From the NCBI GenBank assembly GCA_900767135.1, contig CAAFYU010000077.1, positions 1-31,339 of the forward strand: DNA of 31,339 nucleotides, written 5' to 3'. Positions within the stretch are counted from its first letter, which is position 1, and every line of letters starts with the position of its first letter. Positions 1-7,961 of this stretch are shown here, piece by piece. The notes under the pieces are model-generated. The model saw only the letters and a program-made list of their open reading frames with translations, did not search any database and was not told the origin of the DNA. Source of the stretch: Candidatus Gastranaerophilales bacterium. Its GTDB lineage: Bacteria; Cyanobacteriota; Vampirovibrionia; Gastranaerophilales; Gastranaerophilaceae. A program made the position numbers and the translations under genes.

Positions 1-400
1 AAATTTCTTAATGAACGGCAGTGAATTTAGAAATTCGGGTGAGGGGTACGATTGGATTAATTTTTCGTTGTTGGGGGAGCGCCTTGCAATTGGTTCTCGC
101 TCTGAACTGCCATTCATATTGCTGTCGCAGATATGAATTTCGTTCCTCGCTCCCCGAGTTAGCCACTCGTCCGCAATTTCGCAACCCCAACCTACAATAG
201 ACTCATGTTCATCGCCGCTATTAACGAAATTTATTTCTGTAACAGACTTTGCTTCTTTGCATCTTGGCGTCTTCGCATCTACAACCTTAGCTGCCTCGCT
301 TCCTAGCTGCTTAGCTGCTAAATCTGCCTCACGTACTATATCACGTGTCCCGCGACGCTTGCCCCCCCCCCCCGAAAGCAGTTTCAAATAAATTTCTCAT
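1..400 (-). CDS. Putative phase-variable ORF with poly-G tract, 5' part only (runs off window)
   Basis: Seen: on the minus strand an ATG at 400 begins MRNLFETAF and is followed at once by twelve Gs (373-362). As given, the ATG frame continues for only nine more codons and stops (peptide ends GGGGQASRDT). If the tract were 11 G, the frame would read FGGGGKRRGTRDIVREADL and then stay open to the edge of the window, about 120 codons without a stop, including an AAKQLGSEAAK stretch encoded by 8-nt repeats. A promoter lies just upstream (438-466). The same peptide module, in the same register, precedes the prepilin at 2575-3467, so this may be another prepilin-like gene whose pilin part lies outside the window. 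The ribosome-binding site is weak. Base composition is more GC-rich than the neighbours. Alternatives are a non-coding repeat island or a tract-length error. The function is not recognisable. Confidence 0.4.
23..49. repeat. Stem-loop plus 14-mer element, copy 1
   Basis: A 6-bp perfect stem (GAATTT 23-28 / AAATTC 31-36, 2-nt loop) abuts the 14-mer CGGGTGAGGGGTAC at 36-49. The same 14-mer, again touching a short perfect hairpin of different sequence, occurs in reverse orientation inside the lpd-like gene (14973-14998). Confidence 0.5.
74..155. repeat. Nested inverted repeat
   Basis: Outer arms GGGGAGCG (74-81) and CGCTCCCC (148-155) enclose inner arms ATTCATAT (112-119) and ATATGAAT (131-138). 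Both pairs are perfect 8-bp complements, giving a possible cruciform or RNA hairpin inside the open frame of the left-edge ORF. Confidence 0.4.
250..322 (-). repeat. Octanucleotide (NARGNNGC) array
   Basis: Read on the minus strand, this stretch is made of 8-nt units such as TAAGCAGC, TAGGAAGC, GAGGCAGC, GAAGACGC and AAAGAAGC, with one interruption in the middle. The last two bases of the unit (GC) are constant within the array. Positions 286-319 are identical over 34 nt to 11802-11835. Confidence 0.65.
362..373. repeat. Homopolymer tract, 12 C (12 G on minus)
   Basis: An uninterrupted run of twelve Cs on the given strand, in an AT-rich genome where such runs are not expected by chance. It lies nine codons after the ATG at 400 (minus). 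Length changes by slippage would change the reading frame of the downstream ORF. Confidence 0.9.
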
Positions 401-437
401 AACCAAGCTCACTTTCTTTTTACTGTGTACATATGTT

Positions 438-466
438 ATTATAACCCTGTTTTGGGGTTTTGTCTA
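438..466 (-). promoter_or_regulatory. Promoter for the poly-G ORF
   Basis: On the minus strand, TAGACA (466-461) and TATAAT (443-438) are separated by 17 nt. This is one mismatch from consensus at -35 and perfect at -10. It would start RNA about 30 nt before the ATG at 400. It supports a real, transcribed gene reading leftward off the window. Confidence 0.45.
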
Positions 467-521
467 TACTTATTTTATAGGAATCTTCGAGATAAAATTA
501 TTATTTCCCTCAGAATGACGA

Positions 522-633
522 CTGATAGTAACTTTCCCCGATACGAACTTATCACCTTAACGTCTTAACATCCTTTATTCCTGATTCGAACTTAATGCCC
601 TTGTAACTTAGTATCTTCCTCCGATACTATCAG
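522..633. repeat. Repeat-rich spacer upstream of argS
   Basis: The 296-nt gap 401-696 contains no gene. Arms CTGATAGTA (522-530) and TACTATCAG (625-633) are perfect inverted copies. Between them are two similar segments (around 541-567 and 586-614) that, read on the minus strand, are short arrays of TAAG-type 8-nt units each ending in TAAGTTCG. The segment 509-519 carries the motif TCAGAATGACG, whose reverse complement recurs at 11590 and 11791. Confidence 0.45.
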
Positions 634-647
634 AAAATTTAAGTATT

Positions 648-689
648 TTTACTTTTGTCTTTTTCCATGCTAAAATAGGCACACAGGAG
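648..689 (+). promoter_or_regulatory. argS promoter and ribosome-binding site
   Basis: TTTACT (648-653), a 17-nt spacer and TAAAAT (671-676) form a plausible sigma-70-type promoter. AGGAG at 685-689, 7 nt before the ATG at 697, fixes the argS start. The resulting 5' leader would be only about 15 nt. Confidence 0.5.
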
Positions 690-696
690 ATAAATT

Positions 697-2439
697 ATGA
701 TTAAAGATTATTTTATAAAAAAGATAGAAAACGCAATTGAAAAAGCAATAAAAGCCGGAAAACTCGGAGCTATGACAGAATATAAACAAGGCAGTTTGGC
801 AGTTGAACGCCCTAAAAATGCAGATTTTGGGGACTATGCAGTGAATGTATCCTCACTGGCTCGCTTTGCCAAAATTGCACCTCCGCAAATTGCAAATGCA
901 ATTGTTGAGTTTGTAGAGCAAGAAGATAACCAATATTCAGTCGTTGCAGGGTTTATAAACTTCAAATCCGGTCAAAAACTTCTTTCAAATTTAGTTGGAG
1001 AAATTTTTGAAAACCCAAAAGAATTTGGGAAACCTAAAAACATAGATCCGGAAAAAATCATTCTTGAATATGTTTCAGCAAACCCGACAGGGCCTTTCCA
1101 TATCGGCCATGGTCGCTGGGCTGCAATGGGTTCTGTGCTTGCTAATTTATTAAAATTTTACGGTCACGATGTATATCAAGAATTCTACATCAACGATGCC
1201 GGTTCTCAAATCCAAAAACTTGGAAATTCTCTTGCTATAAGAATTCGTCAAGAATTAGGTGAAAAAATTGATTTTCCGACAGATGAACTTGAAAGAAAGA
1301 ATTTCTATCCAGGTGACTATTTAATCCCTGTTGCTAAAAAGTATTTGGAAACATATCCTGAAACAAGTTTGGCGACATTCCAACCACTTGCTCCGGAAAC
1401 ATTAAAACAAATTTGTGATTTTGCAAAGGCTTATGAAGAAAAAGTTCAACGTGATTTATTAGACAAATTCAGAGTTCATTTTGATAATTTCTATTCTGAG
1501 CTCACACTTCACCAATCAGGAAAAGTTGAGGAATGCGTAAATAAACTTAAAGCTAGTGGGAAGATTTACCAAAAAGACGGCGCTGACTGGTTCAAATCAT
1601 CTGATTACGGCGACGATCAAGATAGAGTAATAAAAAAGGCAGACGGTTCAAACACATACCTAACAGCCGATATTGCCTATCACATCGACAAATTACAACG
1701 AGGATTTGACAGAATGATTAACATCTGGGGAGCTGATCACCATGGTTATGTAGCTCGTGTTAAGGCATCTATCGAAGCTTTGGGCTACAATCCTGACAAG
1801 TTGGAAGTTTTGCTCGGACAACTTGTAAACCTTGTTGTAAACGGAAACGAAGTTAGAATGGGCAAACGTAAGAACATGGTAACTTTGGAAGATTTGATTG
1901 ATGAAGTTGGCGTTGATGCAACTCGTTTCTGGATGAGCATGAGAAATATTGACACAACTCTTGATTTTGATATCGAACTTGCAAAAACAAATACGGACGA
2001 AAACCCAGTATTCTACGTTCAGTACGCACATGCCAGAGCTTGTTCAATTTTAAGACATCTTGTTTCAGAAAAATTAAATACAGAAACAGGTGAAAAATCT
2101 GCTGCTCCAATGAGTCAAACAGAATTGGACAAACTTATTGCAGAATTTAAGCCTGAAATCGTTCTCCCAACACTTGATACAGCAAGAAAACTTATCTTGA
2201 AACTTGAAGAATACAAATCAGTAATCAAGAATTCTGCGGAAACAAGACAAGTTTACACAATTTGCAGATACGTTCAAGAATTAGCAAGTGAATTCCACTC
2301 ATTCTATAATGCGAACAGAGTAATTTCTGATGACAAAGAAATGATGAAAGCAAGAATTTCTCTTGTTTGGGCGGTAAAAACAGTTCTTCACAACGCATTA
2401 GAAGATATCTTGGCAGTAACTGCTCCCGAAAGAATGTAG
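697..2439 (+). CDS. argS: Arginyl-tRNA synthetase
   Basis: Charges tRNA-Arg with arginine in the cytosol, using ATP. The 580-residue length fits class Ia ArgRS. An N-terminal Add-1-like domain (about 1-110) leads to the catalytic HIGH motif at 135-138 (GPFHIGHGRWAAMG). The second signature is MGKRKN at about 388-393, the usual ArgRS stand-in for KMSKS, and an all-helical anticodon-binding domain ends in the characteristic VTAPERM. The start is set by AGGAG 7 nt upstream. It is a single-gene unit with its own promoter and a strong terminator after the stop. Nothing is abnormal. Confidence 0.97.
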   Translation: MIKDYFIKKIENAIEKAIKAGKLGAMTEYKQGSLAVERPKNADFGDYAVNVSSLARFAKIAPPQIANAIVEFVEQEDNQYSVVAGFINFKSGQKLLSNLVGEIFENPKEFGKPKNIDPEKIILEYVSANPTGPFHIGHGRWAAMGSVLANLLKFYGHDVYQEFYINDAGSQIQKLGNSLAIRIRQELGEKIDFPTDELERKNFYPGDYLIPVAKKYLETYPETSLATFQPLAPETLKQICDFAKAYEEKVQRDLLDKFRVHFDNFYSELTLHQSGKVEECVNKLKASGKIYQKDGADWFKSSDYGDDQDRVIKKADGSNTYLTADIAYHIDKLQRGFDRMINIWGADHHGYVARVKASIEALGYNPDKLEVLLGQLVNLVVNGNEVRMGKRKNMVTLEDLIDEVGVDATRFWMSMRNIDTTLDFDIELAKTNTDENPVFYVQYAHARACSILRHLVSEKLNTETGEKSAAPMSQTELDKLIAEFKPEIVLPTLDTARKLILKLEEYKSVIKNSAETRQVYTICRYVQELASEFHSFYNANRVISDDKEMMKARISLVWAVKTVLHNALEDILAVTAPERM

Positions 2440-2465
2440 CAGTATTTTTAAATCAAAATAAATTA

Positions 2466-2517
2466 AAAAATATCGGCAAAATATAACTTATTTCGCCGAT
2501 ATTTTTGTTTTTTTTTA
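2466..2517 (+). terminator. Rho-independent terminator after argS
   Basis: A 12-bp stem (2466-2477 with 2495-2506, GC-rich core ATCGGC/GCCGAT) is followed by G and a run of Ts. The A-rich 5' flank may let it also serve the convergent prepilin gene. Confidence 0.85.
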
Positions 2518-2574
2518 ATTTTAATTAAATATAACTAAAAAGAACTTGCCAAATTCTTTAACTCCAAGTCTGGA

Positions 2575-3467
2575 TTAATAATCCATAACCCAACCATTTG
2601 AAATTACACGAGCAGCACAACCGGAACCATATTGTGCAACAGTTTCAGCATCAGGGATTCCTTTTGTACCACAAGCAGCAGAATTATGTTCCCAACTTCT
2701 ACTATCGTCCAAATTATGATATATTAAATCGTCCTTACTCCATAAAGGAACAAGGCTACCCGTTCCTGAAATATAAAAATCAAAAATATCACGTCCTTCA
2801 ATATTAGGGCCTTTCAAACCATTAACATCAACAGATAAAGTCCCCATTTTTTCGCACATTTTTCCACCGGCATGTTTTATTTGTTCACAAGAATAGCTTG
2901 AAGAACTTGGGGTTTTTAAGAATCTGAAATTATGAATAGAACTTCCATCTTTTAAAAATATAATAATGTTGCTTGATGAGTTTCCAGGATAATACGAAGA
3001 AGACCCCTTATGAATATATTTATATTTGTAATTTACATTTCCAGCAGATGTTATACTATTAATACTAATTAGTTTATTTAAATTATCATAAAAAATAGCA
3101 CAAGTTTCCTTTGAAGTGCTTAAATCACATGATGATCCATTAATACTTTTAAATATTTCCGTATCTTTTAAAGAATCAACACCATCATCTGCCAACATTT
3201 TTTGAAAACCCTGTTCCCAGGTCGACACAGTTTTTTTTAATTGAGTAACATAAACTTGTTTTTTGTAATTAGCAATAATTGTTGGTAGTGTCATAGCGGC
3301 GACAACACCTATAATACCTAAGGTAATTAGTACTTCCGCCAAAGTAAACGCTACTCTACGGGACTTGTCACAGTGATTTACATCTAAATCAGCTACACGT
3401 ACTATATCACGAGCTACGCTGTGATTGCCCCCCCCCCGAAGGCTCTTCTAATCTTAATTTTCTGCAT
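2575..3467 (-). CDS. Prepilin-like protein, start out of frame at a G10 tract (phase-off)
   Basis: A type IV prepilin / pseudopilin-like protein, normally exported, cleaved by prepilin peptidase and assembled into a surface fibre or secretion pseudopilus. Seen: the class III leader and hydrophobic helix RRVAFTLAEVLITLGIIGVVAA, four or more Cys in the globular part, and VDVNGLKGPNIEGRD near the C-terminus, shared with the prepilin at 12559. The only start with a ribosome-binding site (AAAGGAA) and promoter is ATG at 3467, giving MQKIKIRRAF then ten Gs. In that frame translation stops after seven more codons. With 11 Gs one 297-aa protein results: leader, GGGG, NHSVARDIVRVADL, a second leader, pilin. 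Without the inserted segment the protein would start MQKIKIRRAFTLAEVL, a standard prepilin. As given, the pilin frame alone has only an internal TTG and no leader. It is phase-variable, or the tract is miscounted. Confidence 0.75.
3379..3437 (-). repeat. Dispersed poly-G / RDIVRxADL module, copy 2
   Basis: This segment aligns with 322-373. Both have the G tract, then about 14 variable bases, then an identical 16-mer (CACGTACTATATCACG on the plus strand at 3396-3411 and 330-345), then GCNGATTTA-like sequence. The register relative to the G tract is the same in both, so both encode RDIVRxADL in the frame reached with 11 Gs. Confidence 0.7.
3428..3437. repeat. Homopolymer tract, 10 C (10 G on minus)
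   Basis: Ten uninterrupted Cs, lying ten codons after the ATG at 3467 (minus) and between leader and pilin body. One added base, or two removed, would join the two frames. Confidence 0.9.
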
Positions 3468-3499
3468 ATCAATTCCTTTCTAATTAACTATACTCAACT

Positions 3500-3527
3500 A
3501 TTATAACATATTTTATATAAAATTCAA
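3500..3527 (-). promoter_or_regulatory. Promoter for the phase-variable prepilin
   Basis: On the minus strand TTGAAT (3527-3522), a 16-nt spacer and TATAAT (3505-3500) lie about 35 nt before the ATG at 3467. No other gene-like signal is visible in 3528-3735, which is AT-rich spacer upstream of this gene. Confidence 0.5.
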
Positions 3528-3735
3528 CAATTCTTCTTATTGCCTGTAAAACTTTCAGACCCTGCTAACAGCAGTTATTCCGCTCTTTATCAAAATTAAT
3601 TAAAACTAAAAAATCTTCCCTGTTACAAAACATTGACTCTACTATTAGCTCCTCTTTTTACTAAGTACATGGTCTATTATGCCCTTACATTATTACTTAC
3701 TACCATGTTTTCTATATTTTTTTACATTTATTTAC

Positions 3736-5721
3736 TTAATAATTTCTGTCATAAATTCTTATATAATTCCAATAAGTTCTGAAAACTTTTTTTACGTAAT
3801 TTTGGGTTTCGGCGTAAGGGATTTGTTCTACAAACTCGTCTGTATCGTTATAATGCAATGAACTTTTCCATTTTTGAATTGAGCCAATACCGCCGTTATA
3901 AGCAGCTACTGATGAAATATCATAGCCTTCCAAATTTCGTCTTAAAAATAAATAGTAATAATTCCCTAATTTAATATTTTGATGAGGGTTAAACAAAGCA
4001 CTTGAAACATTCATGCCCAACCCCATTTTAGCATTAATTTCTCCTGCCGTTGATGGCATTAATTGCATTAGACCACTTGCACCAACAACACTTTGGGCTA
4101 ATGGGTCAAAATAACTCTCTTCTCTAATCAATGAGAGCATCAAAGGAGCATTATTACCAGTTTGACCTGAGTATTTTACCACATCATCATAATAAATTAC
4201 AGGATAAATCAAACGCCATCTCAAATCATATTTGTCAGGCTTATTTTTAATTTTTTCCATCGCGTCACGAGCAACCAGCATTGAGTGAGAATAATCACCT
4301 TTTTGATATAGCACCCAACTTTTTACAAAATCATCATCAGGACACATTTCGTTTACAACATCAAAATCCTTTAAATCAACAAGCTTCACAATAATATTAT
4401 TTCTTGTATATTTATATGGATAAACAACAGGTTGAGGGTATATAGTTCCTGTAATTAAAGGACCTTGCATGCCCGAAAGCTTTAAGTATGAACGATATGC
4501 GTAATAAGAATCAGGATATTTATTAATTACGCTTTTGTAATAACTCGTGTATTCACTGTAATTATTATTTTTTTCAGCAATCTTTCCCAGCCAAAACATT
4601 ACCATTGGAGAAGAATTTGTGTCCGGAAATTTTTTCAAATGATCCATACCGATTTTTCTGGCATTTGTCAAATCTCCAGATTTAATTTTTGCAAAGAAAA
4701 TATTTGCCAAAGCATCAGCAGAAAATTTTCCGTCCGGATATTTCAAATACAAGTTACTGTAACAAGCAACTTTTTCATTTTGCGAAGAATTCTGACATTT
4801 CAAATCCATCAAATAATCTCTGCCTTTACCGGAAGAAAGTCCCAACAAACGTTCCACAGCTTTTGTTTTTGAATCCGAGAGTTTTACGTATATATCAATT
4901 GCTTCAATTATTTCGTCATCTGTTACATATTGCGAACGTTTTTGAACTCCGTTTTCTGTCAAAAACTTCGCCCTTGGATAATTTTTCATGGCATAAGAAT
5001 TTTTTACATCAAGAGCCCAATTTTCATTTAGATTTGTTTTTTGCAAAATTTCACGAGTCTTTGCATATTCCCCGAGCTGATAACACGAATTTGCCATTAA
5101 CAAATAATCATCTTGGCTAATATCATCTGCAAAATCAAGCCAATGTTCAACAGCTTTGAGTGCCAGACGTCCCGACGGTGCTTTTGTTAAATAATGCCTG
5201 TAATAATTTTGAACATCATCTATCGCAGATTTAGGAATAATTTTCGCTGATTGGTATTTGTTTTGAAGAATTACACCCAAATAATACTCTGATGCGATAG
5301 CATAATCCGTATCAGGTGCATTATGAATAATATTTTCAAAATATTTTTTTGCGGTTTTGGGATTTGTTTCAACAAGTTTTTGACCTGCCAAATATCTGGC
5401 ACGAATACTCAATTTGTTGTGCGGATAATTATTAAACAAAAATTGATACTGTTTAATTTCAGATTTATCGTCCCCCAACAGTCTTGCACATTCGCCCCTG
5501 TGATAAATCGCAATCGGCTTCAAATTAGAAAAAAACGAAATTTTTGAAAATAGGTAATATGCGTTTTGATAATCACCTTTTGAAAAATCTTCTAACGCTG
5601 ATTTATAAATTTCATCAGTTTTTGCAGGCGATTGATAAAACATTGCAAAACAAGTTCCGCCCAATATCAATACTGCGGTTATTGTTAAAGCTATCTTCTT
5701 TTTCATATCCCAATCAAACAT
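3736..5721 (-). CDS. Membrane-anchored or secreted lytic murein transglycosylase (Slt70-like)
   Basis: Cleaves the MurNAc-GlcNAc bond of peptidoglycan, acting in the periplasm. The 661-aa protein starts with a basic stretch and a hydrophobic segment (about 9-28) that is a signal peptide or anchor. Then comes a long helical region of TPR-like repeats (about 35-500, as in the Slt70 superhelix) and a C-terminal SLT domain with REESYFD (catalytic Glu about 535), GLMQLMPSTA (550-559) and AAYNGG (606-611). Met-6 (MKKKIAL) is an equally good start, since no clear ribosome-binding site decides. It is divergent from manC across a 95-nt gap. Confidence 0.9.
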   Translation of the reverse strand: MFDWDMKKKIALTITAVLILGGTCFAMFYQSPAKTDEIYKSALEDFSKGDYQNAYYLFSKISFFSNLKPIAIYHRGECARLLGDDKSEIKQYQFLFNNYPHNKLSIRARYLAGQKLVETNPKTAKKYFENIIHNAPDTDYAIASEYYLGVILQNKYQSAKIIPKSAIDDVQNYYRHYLTKAPSGRLALKAVEHWLDFADDISQDDYLLMANSCYQLGEYAKTREILQKTNLNENWALDVKNSYAMKNYPRAKFLTENGVQKRSQYVTDDEIIEAIDIYVKLSDSKTKAVERLLGLSSGKGRDYLMDLKCQNSSQNEKVACYSNLYLKYPDGKFSADALANIFFAKIKSGDLTNARKIGMDHLKKFPDTNSSPMVMFWLGKIAEKNNNYSEYTSYYKSVINKYPDSYYAYRSYLKLSGMQGPLITGTIYPQPVVYPYKYTRNNIIVKLVDLKDFDVVNEMCPDDDFVKSWVLYQKGDYSHSMLVARDAMEKIKNKPDKYDLRWRLIYPVIYYDDVVKYSGQTGNNAPLMLSLIREESYFDPLAQSVVGASGLMQLMPSTAGEINAKMGLGMNVSSALFNPHQNIKLGNYYYLFLRRNLEGYDISSVAAYNGGIGSIQKWKSSLHYNDTDEFVEQIPYAETQNYVKKVFRTYWNYIRIYDRNY

Positions 5722-5782
5722 TCTTACAATATATTAACAAAAAACAAAAATTTATTCAAGAACGATAATAATTTTATTTATT

Positions 5783-5816
5783 TATAATATAATAGTAAAT
5801 ATATTACGGAGGTTAA
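5783..5816 (+). promoter_or_regulatory. manC -10 region and ribosome-binding site
   Basis: Overlapping TATAAT hexamers at 5783-5788 and 5788-5793 lack a good -35. CGGAGG lies 4 nt before the ATG at 5817 and fixes that start. The lytic transglycosylase promoter must lie in the same 95-nt divergent gap. Confidence 0.35.
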
Positions 5817-7205
5817 ATGTACGGAATTATATTGGCTGGCGGCTCCGGAAGCAGATTATGGCCGCTATCGAGAGAGTTATACCCAAAACAATTGTTAAAT
5901 TTAGTTTCTAACGAAAGTCTATTACAGACGACTTTTGAAAGACTTAATTATTGTATGCCGAAGGAAAACATTGTTAGTGCAACAAACTCTAAACACGTTG
6001 CCAATGTAAGAATGCAACTTTCTGAACTCACAGACAATCCGATTATTATAGGTGAACCGGTAGCGAAAAATACTGCTCCTGCAATAATTACGGCAACAAA
6101 ATATATTATGCAAAAATCCGGCTCTGACCCGATTATTATAGCCGTACCATCAGACCTTTTGATTAAAGATAACGAAAAATTTGCAGCTACAATGAAAAAA
6201 GGGGAAGCCCTTGCAGAACAAGGTTACATTGTAACATTTGGAATTAAACCGAACTATCCTGAAACAGGATATGGCTACATCAATACTGCCGGAAAAATCG
6301 GAAACGGTTTTGAAGTGAAAAAATTTATTGAAAAACCTGATTACGAAAAGGCTGCTGAATTTACTAAAAAAGATAATTTCTTCTGGAACAGCGGGATTTT
6401 CATGTTTAAAGCTTCCACAATTATGGAAGAAACAGTCAAGCATGCACCTGAAATAGCAAAAATTTCAGAGAAATTCGATTTTTCTGAAAATAATCAAGTA
6501 GCATTTGTAGATTTTGACAAAATGCCAAATATCTCAATAGATTATGCTGTTATGGAAAAATCTGACAAAATCGCTCTTATAGAGCTTGAAAGCGATTGGT
6601 ATGACATTGGTTCTTGGCAAGCAATCTACAATGTTAGTCCAAAAGATGAAAATGGCAATGTTTTTGTAGGACATGTTTTGGATAAAAACTCAAAGAATTC
6701 GTTCGTTTATGCCTCTTCAAAACTTGTTACGACAATCGGACTTGAAGACACTGTTATTGTCGAAACAGAAGATGCTATTCTTGCTTGCAAAAAAGATAAA
6801 ACGCAAGAAGTGAAACAAGTTTACGAAACATTGAAACAACAAAATGACAACACGCATCTTGTGCACAAAACTGTTTATCGTCCTTGGGGATTTTACACTG
6901 TTATCGCACAAGGCGACGGTTTTTTAACAAAAATTATCCACGTAAACCCAGGACAAAAACTATCTGTTCAATCTCACAATTTTAGAAGCGAACATTGGGT
7001 CGTGCTTTCAGGAACTGCAAAAGTCGTATTAGAAGGAAAAGAATTAATTCTTTCTCCGGGGCACAGTGTTGATATTCCTCTAAAAGCTATTCATTCGCTA
7101 CAAAACCCGTTCGACAAAGACATTGAAATCATTGAAGTCCAAAAAGGCGATCCACTTATTGAAGAGGATATTATTCGCTATGAAGATATGTACGGCAGAG
7201 CGTAA
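5817..7205 (+). CDS. manC: Mannose-1-phosphate guanylyltransferase / mannose-6-phosphate isomerase
   Basis: Makes GDP-mannose from mannose-1-phosphate and GTP, and probably interconverts fructose-6-P and mannose-6-P, for surface polysaccharide synthesis in the cytosol. At 462 aa it has the two-domain ManC/AlgA layout. The N-terminal nucleotidyltransferase has GGSGSRLWP at 8-16, PKQLL at 23-27 and an EKP motif in KKFIEKPD. The C-terminal type II isomerase is a cupin with QSHNFRSEHW at 385-394, the metal-binding signature. The start is fixed by a strong CGGAGG. No other sugar-nucleotide gene is adjacent. Confidence 0.93.
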   Translation: MYGIILAGGSGSRLWPLSRELYPKQLLNLVSNESLLQTTFERLNYCMPKENIVSATNSKHVANVRMQLSELTDNPIIIGEPVAKNTAPAIITATKYIMQKSGSDPIIIAVPSDLLIKDNEKFAATMKKGEALAEQGYIVTFGIKPNYPETGYGYINTAGKIGNGFEVKKFIEKPDYEKAAEFTKKDNFFWNSGIFMFKASTIMEETVKHAPEIAKISEKFDFSENNQVAFVDFDKMPNISIDYAVMEKSDKIALIELESDWYDIGSWQAIYNVSPKDENGNVFVGHVLDKNSKNSFVYASSKLVTTIGLEDTVIVETEDAILACKKDKTQEVKQVYETLKQQNDNTHLVHKTVYRPWGFYTVIAQGDGFLTKIIHVNPGQKLSVQSHNFRSEHWVVLSGTAKVVLEGKELILSPGHSVDIPLKAIHSLQNPFDKDIEIIEVQKGDPLIEEDIIRYEDMYGRA

Positions 7206-7335
7206 CTTTTTGTAAAAACATAAACACTACTCAATTCTTTTCATAATAAGAATTTTGGATTAAACTGTCCGACAGGAGTGTCTGTTTGAGTTGCAATTAA
7301 AAAAGCATACATTTTAGTCTAAAATACAAATAAAA

Positions 7336-7920
7336 TCAGCCAAGTTTTTGCATTTTTTTATTAATCTGTGAATGAATTCTGTTTGCTCTATATAAATAAT
7401 TAGTTAGTTTTTCATAATTCGCTTTGGTTTCGCCATACGGAACTTTCATCGCAATAAGCTCGTCCACGTTGGCATTTATGCTCGTCAGGGTTTCCAAAGA
7501 ATCGCTCATATCAAAAATCGACTGAACTCTTTTCGACATTTTTGCAATAATCCGTCTTGATACAAATCTGGCAAGTCTTTTTATAGGCGACAAGCGGACT
7601 TTGGGCTTTTTATTATGCGCAACCGCATCAGTTAATTTTTCCGCAAGCCCGCGTTTTGAATACTGTTCTTTTAAATCTGCAATCTCTTTTTCAAGCTGTT
7701 TTGCCTGAATTTTCAAATCCATGACATCTAAAAGTTTTCCTAAAAGCTCAGCTCCTTTAACCTTTGCATTTATTGCTTCAAGAGCCTCTTCTTTTTCAGA
7801 GATAATACATTCCAACTTCAAAGTCTTATCGTCCAAATCCTTGAATGAATTGTTATTCAAGATATTTTCGTCGATATCGTTTAATCTTCTGAAATTGTTC
7901 TGGAATAAATTTTCTGTCAT
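7336..7920 (-). CDS. Hypothetical coiled-coil protein
   Basis: Not recognised. It is a 194-residue, charged, helical protein with no signal peptide or membrane segment. Residues about 28-95 show heptad-like Leu/Ile/Ala spacing with many Glu and Lys, consistent with a coiled coil. A basic patch (KKPKVRLSPIKRLARFVSRR) lies near 104-123, and a second helical stretch follows. It is last in a minus-strand run after the ADH-like and LptF/G genes, 41 nt downstream of the latter, so probably co-transcribed. It converges on manC. Confidence 0.6.
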   Translation of the reverse strand: MTENLFQNNFRRLNDIDENILNNNSFKDLDDKTLKLECIISEKEEALEAINAKVKGAELLGKLLDVMDLKIQAKQLEKEIADLKEQYSKRGLAEKLTDAVAHNKKPKVRLSPIKRLARFVSRRIIAKMSKRVQSIFDMSDSLETLTSINANVDELIAMKVPYGETKANYEKLTNYLYRANRIHSQINKKMQKLG

Positions 7921-7961
7921 GACTTTATTTTTAAAACCTGTAAATTTTGAATTTTGTTATA

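Noticed and set aside
8..190. 60-aa minus-strand ORF beginning at 190
   Set aside because: It lies in another frame of the repeat-rich left edge, without promoter or ribosome-binding site. The frame linked to the ATG at 400 by 11 Gs is longer and matches the second locus.
362..373. Poly-G tracts as pure assembly noise
   Set aside because: Exact lengths may be wrong, but two tracts in the same peptide module with the same register are unlikely to be artefacts. I kept them with the caveat stated.
3679..3861. 60-aa plus-strand ORF near the lytic transglycosylase 3' end
   Set aside because: It overlaps the transglycosylase end antisense, has low-complexity Phe/Tyr/Ile content and no convincing ribosome-binding site.
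7298..7325. Possible terminator between manC and the coiled-coil gene
   Set aside because: ATTTTA-GTC-TAAAAT is a weak all-AT stem, and the A6/T6 run is separated from it by six bases.
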